The notes: generated from the sequence alone by a model not told the origin. DNA of 64,000 nucleotides from Ramlibacter agri (GCF_012927085.1 NZ_JABBFX010000002.1:124001-188000), one strand, 5' to 3'; shown: positions 51,895-60,529, counted from the stretch's first letter. Program-made: numbers and translations.

Positions 51895-51912
51895 GTGCCT
51901 CTTGACAGGCGC
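51895..51912 (-). promoter_or_regulatory. Leader hairpin upstream of the 250-aa gene
   Basis: GCGCCT/AGGCAC arms (one mismatch) enclose a 6-nt loop and are followed by an AAGAAAG-rich spacer of 16 nt before the ATG. No strong Shine-Dalgarno sequence is present. A direct repeat shared with the leader of the 139-aa gene lies at 51911-51925. Confidence 0.42.
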
Positions 51913-52045
51913 AGGAGCGCATCGCGACCACTGGCCGCGAGCGCGAAGTCTCGTTAGAAGGGCTGAGTCGGAAGACTCGCCGTCTTTGCCCTAGGAAAAC
52001 GGCGACATTGCTCCAGTAGGGTGGCCGCCGGAGCGCTGTTGCAGG

Positions 52046-52597
52046 TCAACGCCGCCGGTCGGCAGCCTTCTTCGGTTGGGTGGCCTTTCGAACGGGTTTG
52101 GCGACCGTTTCGCCCTTCAATTCGGCCAACAGTTCATCCAGGCTTCCCGCCTCGGAGAAGGTTGCGCCAATGCTGGCTGCGTACGCTTTCAGCTGCTCTT
52201 TGGTGGCGGGCGCCGGGAACAGGAGCGACTCAGCTTGTTCGAGAGCGTCCGCCAGTGCCCGGAGAGACTTGGCGGCATCCGTCTTGGTCGCGAAGCAGCC
52301 GGAATCCACTTGGGCGAGAAAGCCTGTCAGTTTCACCTCCAGGGTCGACAGGTCGAACTCTCGCTGGGCGAGTTGCGTCTTGACCTTGAGCGCGTCTTCT
52401 GCGTTGCGGCCGGAGACCTCGCGCATTTCGTCAATGACATCCAACTCAAACTGCTGCCAGCTCTGACGAGCCAAAGCGCCAGACAACAAGCTGATGGACT
52501 TGAGGTACCCAGACGTCTTCTTGGCATCACCAAGAAGCAGGTTGCCGGTCACGTCGGCGAGGAGGGCTTCGAGGGTCTTGATTTCGTTAGCAATCAT
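52046..52597 (-). CDS. Hypothetical island protein (183 aa), predicted helical
   Basis: A 183-residue, mostly helical protein. Heptad-like stretches ('IKTLEALLADVTGNLLL', 'FELDVIDEMREV', 'LAQREFDLSTLEVKLTGFL', 'AAKSLRALADALEQAESLL') suggest a coiled coil or helical bundle. The C-terminal tail is basic (KPVRKATQPKKAADRRR), consistent with nucleic-acid or membrane contact. No family is recognised. The ATG follows a GCGCC-GA-GGCGC hairpin (52612-52625) and an AAAGAAAG spacer. Confidence 0.72.
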   Translation of the reverse strand: MIANEIKTLEALLADVTGNLLLGDAKKTSGYLKSISLLSGALARQSWQQFELDVIDEMREVSGRNAEDALKVKTQLAQREFDLSTLEVKLTGFLAQVDSGCFATKTDAAKSLRALADALEQAESLLFPAPATKEQLKAYAASIGATFSEAGSLDELLAELKGETVAKPVRKATQPKKAADRRR

Positions 52598-52611
52598 GAA
52601 TTTCTTTCTTT

Positions 52612-52625
52612 GCGCCTCGGCGCAT
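52612..52625 (-). promoter_or_regulatory. Leader hairpin upstream of the 183-aa gene
   Basis: A perfect TGCGCC/GGCGCA stem with a 2-nt core lies 14 nt before the ATG and is followed by AAAGAAAG. Fifth example of the hairpin-leader arrangement in the island. Confidence 0.5.
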
Positions 52626-53040
52626 TTATGTTTGTTCGCCCACTACGCGGGACTTGAGTGTGAGAAGCGCCGCAGGTGAGCGGACGTGCTTCGCGCCACC
52701 AGGCCCTTCAAGACCTGGCGGCTAGTGTTTTTGTCTTTCTGAGACGGTTATTTTTCTGGGTTGCCCTGGGGCCACCCTCAGCTACCGAAGCTGCTTTCGC
52801 CGCTCTTTTCAGGGGCCGTTTGCACGCGCCTTGCCCGTTCGGTTCTGGAAACCAAGTTGTTAAGGAGCCTTCTCAGCGAACCGGCGATGCGGAACGCAGA
52901 GCCCTTTCGGGTCGATTACGAGAGCGAATGGATTCGCGAAAGTCCCCAGCGGGGAGCTTGTCGCAGAGCTCTGGGCGAGCTAGTCGCCTGAGGCCCCAGA
53001 TGCGAACAACCGGTGAAATCCGGCCGTTGCCTTGTGATGA

Positions 53041-53097
53041 CTTCCTGAATTCAGGAAGCCGTTGAACTGATGAGCACTGTAGCCTGCCTCAGCCGGG
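53041..53097 (-). promoter_or_regulatory. Candidate promoter with an 18-bp perfect palindrome
   Basis: On the minus strand TTGCCA and TACAGT are spaced by exactly 17 nt (about 53069-53097), a good sigma-70 match (5/6 and 4/6). The perfect palindrome CTTCCTGAATTCAGGAAG (53041-53058) lies just downstream of the predicted start, a typical repressor position. It would drive the 183-aa gene about 440 nt downstream, or a non-coding leader RNA. Confidence 0.5.
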
Positions 53098-53133
53098 TTG
53101 GCAAGCCCCTGTCGCGAAAATGCACCGAGCCGA

Positions 53134-53469
53134 CTAGAGCCTGAGCGCCGCGCACGCGGCCCTCCCGTGAACCCCAGCCACATGGGATTTCAGCTGCACC
53201 GCGTTGGGCCATGACGCTGCGCAGAACGGACAAACGAACCCCGAGGCATCGCGGTGAACTGGTACTTGAGGCGGGGCAGGTCGCGGCTTGCGGGCTGCCG
53301 CCCCGTTGGGGTCGTGCCTGGCGCGGCGCATGTGCTTGTCGAGGTCAGCGACCATTGAGCTGCAAATGGGGCACTTTGTCAGGAGCGCTCCATTCGTCCC
53401 TCCGCTCTCGGAGCCTCGTGCAGCTCCCGCAGGCTCCTGCCCCGATACCTCACCCGACTTCTTCGGCAT
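53134..53469 (-). CDS. Small protein with two C2H2-type zinc fingers, last gene of the BREX operon
   Basis: A 111-residue basic protein. Finger 1 is C33-x2-C36-x9-H46-x5-H52 (CPICSSMVADLDKHM...H). Finger 2 is C80-x2-C83-x12-H96-x4-H101, the classical C2H2 spacing. The linker is proline-rich (KPRPAPPQVP) and the first 30 residues look disordered. It starts 8 bp after the brxL stop with GAGG upstream, so it is probably co-transcribed with BREX. It may bind DNA as a regulator or accessory factor; no known BREX component has this layout that I can name. Confidence 0.78.
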   Translation of the reverse strand: MPKKSGEVSGQEPAGAARGSESGGTNGALLTKCPICSSMVADLDKHMRRARHDPNGAAARKPRPAPPQVPVHRDASGFVCPFCAASWPNAVQLKSHVAGVHGRAACAALRL

Positions 53470-53477
53470 GGGAGTCC

Positions 53478-55523
53478 TCAGTCAGCCAGTGCTTTGAGCA
53501 ACGCGTCCCGCCCATCCTGGTAGAACTCGATGTCCAGTTTGGTGGCCATCTCGTCCGACAGCTCGAAGAGCTGCTTGCGGCAAGACACGGGTAGCAAGAG
53601 CGACTTCGCACCTTTCTCGACGGCAAGTTCAGCCAGGCTCACTGCGTTATGAATTGGTTCGATGGTTCCACCCAGGGTCACCTCTCCCACGATGACCAGG
53701 CCACCGCGGACCGACTTCTTTAAAAGCGCACTCGACAAAGCGACAAGCGCCGCGACGCCAGTCTTGGCACCAGACTTCGCAGCATCAAAGCCGCGTAACT
53801 GCACTGAGAATTCGTGGGCACGCGGGTCGCGGTCGCCGACCAGCTGCAGCGCCCTTGCATAGAGGTTCTGCTCTGCGCAGCGAATGGACTCCTTGAACGC
53901 CGGTGGCACCGGGTTGTTCAGGACCCTGACCCCTGAACCTGGTCCTTCGGTGACCTCGAGCCGGAAGAGACCGGGGTGCTCGTCCTGGCCTCCAGGACTG
54001 AGAGTCCAAATCTGTCCGCTCTCCAGCGGTTCGTCTCCGATGCCTCCCTGACTCTGGAGCTCCGGAGTGGAGACGAATTTCTCAACGCCCTCCGCGCCAA
54101 GCGTGTAGCTGAAATGGGTATTGCGAAACTCCGCGGCACCTATTCGCTTTTGCTGCTCCTTCACCCGGCGACGCACCTCCAGCGCCAGCCTCACGGCCCA
54201 TTCCAGGTCCTCGTCGCTCACTTCGCTGTCCTGCCCTGGATAAAGCAGCTTCAGCAGGCCGCTGACGGTCTTGTTAACCCCGTTGATGTCCCGGCCGGAC
54301 AAGCCCCCGCCCCAGTACACCCGCCCTTGCAAGTCAGACACCCTGCTCTGGCCGCGAAGCTGCGTGAAGCACTCCGACAGGAAGTCGCTCACCAAGCCGA
54401 AATGGTCCGTGAAAAGACTCGGATTGAGCTTCGGAACATCCCAACCAGGCAGAAAGCAGTGAATGCGGTCCATGAAGGCCGTGTCGTCTCGCATTTCGGG
54501 CGGCAGCGGCCCGAAGAGATGCCCGATGCGCTGCTGGTGCTCCACGTCCACGTCGAAGTTGCCCACCAGCACGATGGAGCCGTCCGCACGGATGCTCTCC
54601 TTGCCTCTGGAGAACTCACCGCTCTCCATGTAGCCCTTCATGATGTTCACGCCATCCTTCTGGTCGAAGGACACGCCGGACACTTCGTCGAAGCAGACCA
54701 CGTCGTATTGGCAGACCAGGCCGCGTTGCCCGCTGGCGTTGTTGACGAACATCCGAGCCACGGTAGCCTTGCCGCCCGAAATCAGGTGGGCGTAAGGGGA
54801 CACTTGCTGGAACAGGTGGGACTTCCCGGTCCCTCGCGGGCCCAGCTCCACCATGTTGTAGTTGCGCTCGACGAACGGCACCATGCGCAGCAAGAGAGCA
54901 TCTTTGGCTCGGTCTGACAAGCTCGCCGGCTCGAAGCCCACACTGCGCAACAACAGGTCACGCCATTCAGTCCTCGTGAAGTGTTCCCGGCCCTTCGCCA
55001 GCACCTCCAGCACCTCGCGTTTCGACAGCTGGATGGCACGTAGGGCATCAACGCCGAAGGGCCGACCACCCTTTTCTTGCGCAATGGAAGCGTCGTATCC
55101 GAGCGTGACCTCGGCGTAGAAGCCTCCGGTCAACATGCGCTCGTTTTCTTTCACCATCTCCGGCGTCAGACGGACGTCGTTCAGACGCAGGCTCGGTAGC
55201 GTGGCAACATAAGAGTCCGTTTTGGAGTCCAGACGGGCCGTGATGATGTCGATGATTTTCACGGAACCCGACTCCCGCGCCCGGGCCTTGAACAGTTCCT
55301 CTTCGCCAGCTTTCACCGTACGCGAGCCGAGCTGCCGCTGGACGATGTCGAGGCCTTCCTGGATTTCGGCTTCATCGGTCGTGGCGCAGTAGCGGCCGAG
55401 CAGGAACTCCACGACATACGTGGGTACCGGGAACTGGCGGCTGAAGGTCCGCACAAGGTCCTTGCGCACTACATAGCCTTCAAAGGCCTGCGTGGCCTTG
55501 CGGTCCAGGTCGTCGAGTTGCAT
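53478..55523 (-). CDS. brxL: BREX protein BrxL (AAA+ ATPase with Lon-like C-terminal domain)
   Basis: A 681-residue BrxL. The N-terminal part contains 'FPVPTYVVEFLLGRYC'. The AAA+ core has Walker A GPRGTGKS (228-235) and Walker B VVCFDE (275-280). The C-terminal ~110 residues are Lon-protease-like ('GGLVIVGEVTLGGTIEPIHNAVSLAELAVEKGAK.LLLP'). The Lon catalytic serine position reads 'GAKTGVAAL' and the catalytic lysine region 'IHNAVSLAE', so proteolysis is unlikely. BrxL is a DNA-binding ring ATPase needed for phage exclusion in type 1 BREX. AGGAG inside the pglZ end serves as its ribosome site. Confidence 0.94.
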   Translation of the reverse strand: MQLDDLDRKATQAFEGYVVRKDLVRTFSRQFPVPTYVVEFLLGRYCATTDEAEIQEGLDIVQRQLGSRTVKAGEEELFKARARESGSVKIIDIITARLDSKTDSYVATLPSLRLNDVRLTPEMVKENERMLTGGFYAEVTLGYDASIAQEKGGRPFGVDALRAIQLSKREVLEVLAKGREHFTRTEWRDLLLRSVGFEPASLSDRAKDALLLRMVPFVERNYNMVELGPRGTGKSHLFQQVSPYAHLISGGKATVARMFVNNASGQRGLVCQYDVVCFDEVSGVSFDQKDGVNIMKGYMESGEFSRGKESIRADGSIVLVGNFDVDVEHQQRIGHLFGPLPPEMRDDTAFMDRIHCFLPGWDVPKLNPSLFTDHFGLVSDFLSECFTQLRGQSRVSDLQGRVYWGGGLSGRDINGVNKTVSGLLKLLYPGQDSEVSDEDLEWAVRLALEVRRRVKEQQKRIGAAEFRNTHFSYTLGAEGVEKFVSTPELQSQGGIGDEPLESGQIWTLSPGGQDEHPGLFRLEVTEGPGSGVRVLNNPVPPAFKESIRCAEQNLYARALQLVGDRDPRAHEFSVQLRGFDAAKSGAKTGVAALVALSSALLKKSVRGGLVIVGEVTLGGTIEPIHNAVSLAELAVEKGAKSLLLPVSCRKQLFELSDEMATKLDIEFYQDGRDALLKALAD

Positions 55524-55525
55524 AT

Positions 55526-57883
55526 TCAGTTCTCTCCTACGGAGGTGGCCTGCTTCTGCAGCACCTCGCCATCGGCGCTCAGTACGACCACTACAGCCGC
55601 CGCACCCATGTTTTCGTCGTCTGCCACAGCAAGGCTACCCTTTCCCGCCTCCAGGGGCTTGGCGCTCGCCGCCAGCGAACTCGATGGCAGGGCGGCCTTG
55701 GTCCGAATGTCTACACGCTGCCCGGGCGAGGCACCCTCCACTTCGACCGTGCAGCGAAGCCCTTTCCACTTCACGGATTTGATAGTGACAGACGCCGCCT
55801 GCCCAGTCGCTGCAGCGCGGTCGAAGCGCAGCACTGGCACCAGGCATTCCTGCAGGCTGATGCCGCCATGGGCGTACTCAGACCCTGCCACGAAAGTTGA
55901 CACCCCAGGCGCATAGGCCACCTGGACGTCTTTGCACCAATCCCATCCGAACGTCAGCGGCGTGCCATGTGCCGAACCCTTCAACACCGCGCAGCGCCCC
56001 CAGCGGGTCTCAGCTTGGTGCTTTGGCAGCTCCGTCTTTGGAAGGCCACCAGGCATCAGCAACCATCCATGGTCGGTCACGACACGGATTCGCGTCCAAC
56101 CGGCTTCGCACAGTTCGGCGACTCGCTCTACGACTTGGTCCAGCTGCGTGCCGAGGTCACGCGCCAAGCGGACGCCATGCTCGTGGCCATAGTGGTCGAA
56201 ATCGCCGGCCTCGGTCCACGCTTGGCCCGCCGGGTCACCCGTTTCGTGCTTGTCCAGCGGCTGAATGCCGTTCGCCGCCAGCAACTTGCGGAAGTTGTGC
56301 CCGGAAAGCGGTTTGTTATCGGCTGCGACACGGGGCTCAAACTCCGTGTCCTCAGCGGTCCCCGAGATATGGCTCGCCACCGGCGAAGCCCAGGCCTTGC
56401 CGGAAGCTGTCACGGACGGCAGGCTGGTCCAGCAGGCGCCCAGTTCGACGCTCCCAATCGACGAAAGGCGCTCGCGCAGTTGCACCGCCACGTCGTACCT
56501 CAAGCCGTCTACGAAAACGGTGCAAGTACCGGGAACCAAGGTGACTGCATCCGCTGGCAACGCCGGCAGGCCGCCGGAGCCCTTGACAGCTTCCTGAAGC
56601 CGGCGCGCGGCCTCTTCCAACCACGGCAGATAGAGCACGCGCAGTGCGACTCCTACGGCTTCCACGTCCGTTTTGGCAGTCACGGAACCAAGCGCGTGCA
56701 TCGCTGCCTCGTCTACCTGCCAGCCCATTTGTCGATAGCTGCCGGCCAGTTCGGCCGGAGTTTGGCCAACCGGCGCAGCTGAACTCAGCTCAGCGACTCG
56801 AGACAGATGTGCCAGTGCCAATGCGAGCGGCGACCGACCCATTCGCGCCCACAGCCATCCTCGACGGTCACTATGCTCCTTCTCCGCTGCCATGACGGCG
56901 ATGCGAGCTTGCACGGCGTCCATGCCGCCACACGCGGACAGTGCATATCGCAGTGCGGACTCGCCCTGCTCGTTCGCCTGCGGATAGCCGGCCAGCTGCT
57001 GCTGGTCGGGGAAAAGCCCGAGCTGCGGGGGCTGAACTTTGGCGAGCAACGCGAACACGTTTGGGAGGCTCGTGTACGAGTCTCTGTACAGCTCCCAGGC
57101 CGCCGCCCACTTTCCCTCCGCCCGGGCTAGCCGCTCGGCGGCGGCTAGCGCTCCGTCCGCCAACGGGTCGAGACCATAATCCACCTTGCTGCGCTTCACG
57201 AACACGTCCCAGCGGACAGCACTCCATTGACTTCGAACCGCGTCGGGAGCGTTCATCCAAAGCAGCAGGTCGCGCGTGGGGTTCGGGGCCATAAGGTCCA
57301 ACAACCATTCCGCGGTGATTGAGCGCCCCTTCAGGTCATCCGCTCTGCGCTCCAGCAGCGCGCCCTCCTGCAATGCCTGCCCCAAGGCCTCCTGCGTCGC
57401 CCTATCCTGCGCCACATCGAGGCCCAGGCCCCCGTTCTTTGAAGCCAGAAAAGCACTGAGCGTCCAATCCTTGGCGTTCGATTGGCTCCAGAACACTCCT
57501 CGATACTGCAACTCAGCCAGCGGCTGCAGGTCACGCGGGCAGCTCTCAATCGCACGCAGTTCGGCGCGGCTAACGCCCGGAAGGTAGACGACTGGCACAC
57601 CATCGAACTGTGCGTCGCTTAGCACCCTGGCGACGGCAGCCTTGAGCCAAATGGCAGGGCCGCTGCGCTGCTCAGGCTCGTAGGGGCCGAGCACGCACAG
57701 GCTAGGGAGCAACTTTTTGACCACGGGCAACGCCGCTTGCCAATTGCGGTCCTTATCGGGCCAGAGAATGGCAGCCGCAGGTGCGGCTGTATGCGAATTT
57801 CCCTTCGCAGCTGAAAGGAGGGCCACTGCCAACGCTTCGCCGATGGTCGTCGAAGCAGACGGAGTTCGCTGGACCGGGCTCAC
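55526..57883 (-). CDS. pglZ: BREX alkaline-phosphatase-like protein PglZ
   Basis: A 785-residue PglZ of the type found in type 1 BREX. The alkaline-phosphatase-superfamily metal site is visible in the second half: 'VFVDGLRYDVAVQLRER' (about residues 455-470), 'FDHYGHEHG' and 'VVTDHGWLL'. The N-terminal half is helical and family-specific. PglZ is the hallmark protein shared by BREX systems. The start is a GTG at 57883 that overlaps the stop of the DUF262 gene (GTGA), so the two are translationally coupled; brxL follows 2 bp after its stop. Confidence 0.93.
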   Translation of the reverse strand: MSPVQRTPSASTTIGEALAVALLSAAKGNSHTAAPAAAILWPDKDRNWQAALPVVKKLLPSLCVLGPYEPEQRSGPAIWLKAAVARVLSDAQFDGVPVVYLPGVSRAELRAIESCPRDLQPLAELQYRGVFWSQSNAKDWTLSAFLASKNGGLGLDVAQDRATQEALGQALQEGALLERRADDLKGRSITAEWLLDLMAPNPTRDLLLWMNAPDAVRSQWSAVRWDVFVKRSKVDYGLDPLADGALAAAERLARAEGKWAAAWELYRDSYTSLPNVFALLAKVQPPQLGLFPDQQQLAGYPQANEQGESALRYALSACGGMDAVQARIAVMAAEKEHSDRRGWLWARMGRSPLALALAHLSRVAELSSAAPVGQTPAELAGSYRQMGWQVDEAAMHALGSVTAKTDVEAVGVALRVLYLPWLEEAARRLQEAVKGSGGLPALPADAVTLVPGTCTVFVDGLRYDVAVQLRERLSSIGSVELGACWTSLPSVTASGKAWASPVASHISGTAEDTEFEPRVAADNKPLSGHNFRKLLAANGIQPLDKHETGDPAGQAWTEAGDFDHYGHEHGVRLARDLGTQLDQVVERVAELCEAGWTRIRVVTDHGWLLMPGGLPKTELPKHQAETRWGRCAVLKGSAHGTPLTFGWDWCKDVQVAYAPGVSTFVAGSEYAHGGISLQECLVPVLRFDRAAATGQAASVTIKSVKWKGLRCTVEVEGASPGQRVDIRTKAALPSSSLAASAKPLEAGKGSLAVADDENMGAAAVVVVLSADGEVLQKQATSVGEN

Positions 57884-59568
57884 TTCAGCTCCCAGGAGGT
57901 AGCCAGCACGTCAAGCAGCTCCCGTTGACGCTTTTCGACAACCTCAGGCGTCCACGTCGCCGTGTTCAGAACCTGCGTGGTGAGCACGTATGAGGACACA
58001 CCCTGCTTACCCATGAAATAGGCCTTCTTCTTCCGGTCGAAGTCATGGTTCTGAGCCTGCGAGTTGCGGCGCTGGTTTAGCGGCACCAGGTTCGCCAACC
58101 GATGCACCCAATGCAACTGCTGGAGGAAGTCGGGCCACAGCGTCTCCCACTGCGAGCCTTTCGCCACGGTTTGCGGGAGAACGTGTTCTATGGTCAGCAC
58201 CGCCGGGTCGTAGCTTGCTGCGCCGTCTGCGAGGAACGAATCTAGCCTCAGGATGAGGTAATTGCGTCGACGTGCGGTCATCGAGTAGACCTCGCCGTCG
58301 AGCTGCTTGAGAAAACTCTTCTTCTCGGCTTCCGTCAGGTCGACCGCCGTGACTGGCTGTGCCATGGCGTGGGGCTTCTCCAGCGCGTTCAGCACCCGGG
58401 CATAGCGCTCAATGCGCCCGTTCACGTCGTACGCGCAGATGTGCATGAATGCTGCCAGCCGCTCCAGGCGCTTGATGAACCAGTGCACATACGCAGCGTT
58501 CGACCCGTGTTGCGCCAAAAACCTCATGGCGCTGGGCAGCCAGTCGGAATTGTCAATGCGGTTCAACCAATGTAGGAGGTCATTGACGTCTGCCGCATTG
58601 GCGGTGGAGACAAACTGGGCGTACTTGGCGACCAAGTACGCCTGCGTGTAGGGCTCGATGACCTCGGTGACCAGGGTCTCAGCGGAAGACACTTTGTCGA
58701 TGACGCGTTCCCGGAACTCCTCGAGCAACGCCCTGCGAGCTTTGTCCTTCGCGTAAATCATGCGGATGTGGCCGAAGACCTCCGCAAACCCGTCGCGACC
58801 AGTCTCGACCTCCAGTTCTTCCCAAGTCTCGTTGTATTCGTCCCGTAGCTCCGGCTTGACCTTGCCAATGACATCCGACTTGATGATGTCGGTAGGCAGC
58901 AGGTCCAGCCCCCGGCTGTTGAGGACGGAAAACACCCGAAAGGCCGACTGCTGGCTGGGCGTGGACACCGCCACCAGGAAGCAACGCTGCACCAGGAATT
59001 GTCCGAATTGAGTGGCTGCTTGAGAGTCGTTCCCGAAAACTGCCTCCAGTCGCTGGAGGAAGAGTCGAGCATTTGCCTGGATATTGCGCTGGGACTCGGT
59101 ATCCAGCTGCGCCGCATCGAGCCCCAGCAGTTCGCCCAATGCAACGTCTTGCACATACTCCTTGAAGAATTCGCGGTCCCGCTCCCGCAAGGACAGTCTC
59201 GGTTTCTGGGGCAGACCTTCAAGCACATTGCCTGGTTCGCACAGATAGCGGTGGAAGGCATCTCGAATCGACCCGGCAGCGCGGTGCGTCAATGCCGCAA
59301 GGAGGATGGTCAGCGTGGTCAGGCGCTGCTGGCCGTCGATGACCTCCGCGTGAGGCTTGCCCTCCTCCTTGATGAGAACAATGCTTCCCAGGAAATACGT
59401 GTCCTCCTTGTCCTCCTTGCAATAGAAGTCATAGAGGTCCGAGAACAACTCTCCCGCCTGCACCGGCGTCCAGGCATAAGGGCGCTGATAGCTCGGGATG
59501 ACATAGTCGAAGTCCGAGCTGAAGATTTTGGCGAGCGGAAATTCCGCGCCGGTGATTTTCTTTGTCAT
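57880..59568 (-). CDS. DUF262-DUF1524 protein, GmrSD/BrxU-like type IV restriction enzyme
   Basis: A 562-residue GmrSD-family protein. The N-terminal DUF262 nucleotide-hydrolysis domain has 'VIPSYQRPYAWT' (23-34), IDGQQR (77-82) and 'RGLDLLPTDIIKSDVI'. The C-terminal DUF1524 nuclease carries the His-Me-finger pattern 'TIEHVLPQT' (about residue 457) ... 'HRLANLVPLN...N'. Such enzymes cut DNA with modified cytosines. BREX loci in other bacteria carry a related BrxU gene at the same place, between pglX and pglZ. GGAGGAAG precedes the ATG. It would add a defence layer against phages with modified DNA. Confidence 0.9.
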   Translation of the reverse strand: MTKKITGAEFPLAKIFSSDFDYVIPSYQRPYAWTPVQAGELFSDLYDFYCKEDKEDTYFLGSIVLIKEEGKPHAEVIDGQQRLTTLTILLAALTHRAAGSIRDAFHRYLCEPGNVLEGLPQKPRLSLRERDREFFKEYVQDVALGELLGLDAAQLDTESQRNIQANARLFLQRLEAVFGNDSQAATQFGQFLVQRCFLVAVSTPSQQSAFRVFSVLNSRGLDLLPTDIIKSDVIGKVKPELRDEYNETWEELEVETGRDGFAEVFGHIRMIYAKDKARRALLEEFRERVIDKVSSAETLVTEVIEPYTQAYLVAKYAQFVSTANAADVNDLLHWLNRIDNSDWLPSAMRFLAQHGSNAAYVHWFIKRLERLAAFMHICAYDVNGRIERYARVLNALEKPHAMAQPVTAVDLTEAEKKSFLKQLDGEVYSMTARRRNYLILRLDSFLADGAASYDPAVLTIEHVLPQTVAKGSQWETLWPDFLQQLHWVHRLANLVPLNQRRNSQAQNHDFDRKKKAYFMGKQGVSSYVLTTQVLNTATWTPEVVEKRQRELLDVLATSWELK

Positions 59569-59596
59569 GCTTCTGCTTCCTCCATCCAGCGGTGCA

Positions 59597-60529
59597 TCAC
59601 AGAACCCCCCTGCCCGTTTCTGATTTCAGCAACGCCGCTAGCTGTGACCCTGACTTCAATTTCTCAATGAAGGAACACCCTCCGTCATTTGGCCGCCAGT
59701 GTGGGCATGCCAGGAAGTAAGCATCCAGCAAGCCCATTGGGTTGGCCTTCTTCCGCAGCACCATGTGCTCACCGTGCACCGGACAAGTGGCAAGCTCGAC
59801 TCCTTTACGGCGTCCGGCGAGGTCCGAGCGGAGGTCATCCACCCGGGTCGCAATGATTTTCTCCGTCCCCGGATTCGTAAGGAGTTCACCGAACTCCTCA
59901 GATGTCATCGTGAACTCCGGCGCCGAGGTGTCGGTCATGAGAGCATAGTCCTCCCGCTGCAATGGCTCGGTGCGATTGCACGCCCGGCCATCTCCCTGCT
60001 GCACATACCAACCCGTGCAGCCCCAGTAGAAGTCACCGGGGCCCGCGACGCCCAGGTCGCGCCTCCATTGCAGCTTCATGTGACGCCCACAGGTGCACTT
60101 CTTGCCCAGGATGTCCGCAAACGCGTTGTACTGGAGGACGTGCGTGGTATCCAGGTCCACCTCGACTCTCTCAATCAAAGCCTCGGAATCGAGAATCTTC
60201 TCCGCCGCCTTGACCTCCTTGGCTTGGTTAACCTTGCCAAGTAGTTCTTCCCGCTCCTCTCGAAGGAACGCCCAACGACGCCGCTCTTGGTCTGATAGGT
60301 CGCCCCGGCTCATTCGCCGGTTACGCAGGTCCATGATTTCTTCATTGACCTCGCGCAGCCGGTCCTTCTTGCGCTCGGCTTCCTGAGCGGCAAGAGCTCC
60401 TGTAGCACCTCCTCGCTCTCGGTAGTCTTCAAAGCTCTTGCGAATACCCGTGACGACCTCCGCGACCGTCTTCACTACCACGCCAAGAACTGTCCCGATG
60501 GCGTTGAACAGGCTCGAAAAGAATCCCAT
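59597..60529 (-). CDS. Unknown protein: amphipathic N-terminus, coiled coil and zinc-ribbon C-terminus
   Basis: A 310-residue protein. Residues 1-30 are a hydrophobic/amphipathic segment (GFFSSLFNAIGTVLGVVVKTV). Residues 35-115 are charged and coiled-coil-like. Two zinc-ribbon modules follow, with C145, C147, C171 and C184 (CTCGRHM...WGCTGW...C) and C249, C275 and C285 (CPVHGEHM..R...C......C), resembling topoisomerase-type DNA-binding ribbons. The ATG shares one base with the stop of the upstream nuclease-like gene, so the two form a coupled pair. No family is recognised. The layout suggests a membrane-associated DNA-binding partner. Confidence 0.82.
   Translation of the reverse strand: MGFFSSLFNAIGTVLGVVVKTVAEVVTGIRKSFEDYRERGGATGALAAQEAERKKDRLREVNEEIMDLRNRRMSRGDLSDQERRRWAFLREEREELLGKVNQAKEVKAAEKILDSEALIERVEVDLDTTHVLQYNAFADILGKKCTCGRHMKLQWRRDLGVAGPGDFYWGCTGWYVQQGDGRACNRTEPLQREDYALMTDTSAPEFTMTSEEFGELLTNPGTEKIIATRVDDLRSDLAGRRKGVELATCPVHGEHMVLRKKANPMGLLDAYFLACPHWRPNDGGCSFIEKLKSGSQLAALLKSETGRGVL

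Larger units (their letters stand above)
52598..53133. other. 536-bp gene-free stretch: 5' leader region with hairpins and a promoter
   Basis: No frame here looks coding. It holds the leader hairpin of the 183-aa gene (52612-52625), a stronger inverted repeat at 52695-52722 (GCCACCAGG/CCTGGCGGC; fully paired with one G-U on the minus-strand RNA), the perfect palindrome at 53041-53058 and a candidate minus-strand promoter beyond it. It may be a long 5' untranslated leader or contain a small RNA. Confidence 0.45.

Noticed and set aside
52695..52722. Strong inverted repeat considered as a terminator
   Set aside because: The minus-strand side has no T-tract. The + side has a T-rich stretch only after 4 nt and no + strand gene to terminate.
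52676..53065. 129-codon + strand frame in the island gap
   Set aside because: It is arginine/serine-rich without a ribosome site, runs across hairpins and a palindrome, and is opposite to all neighbouring genes.
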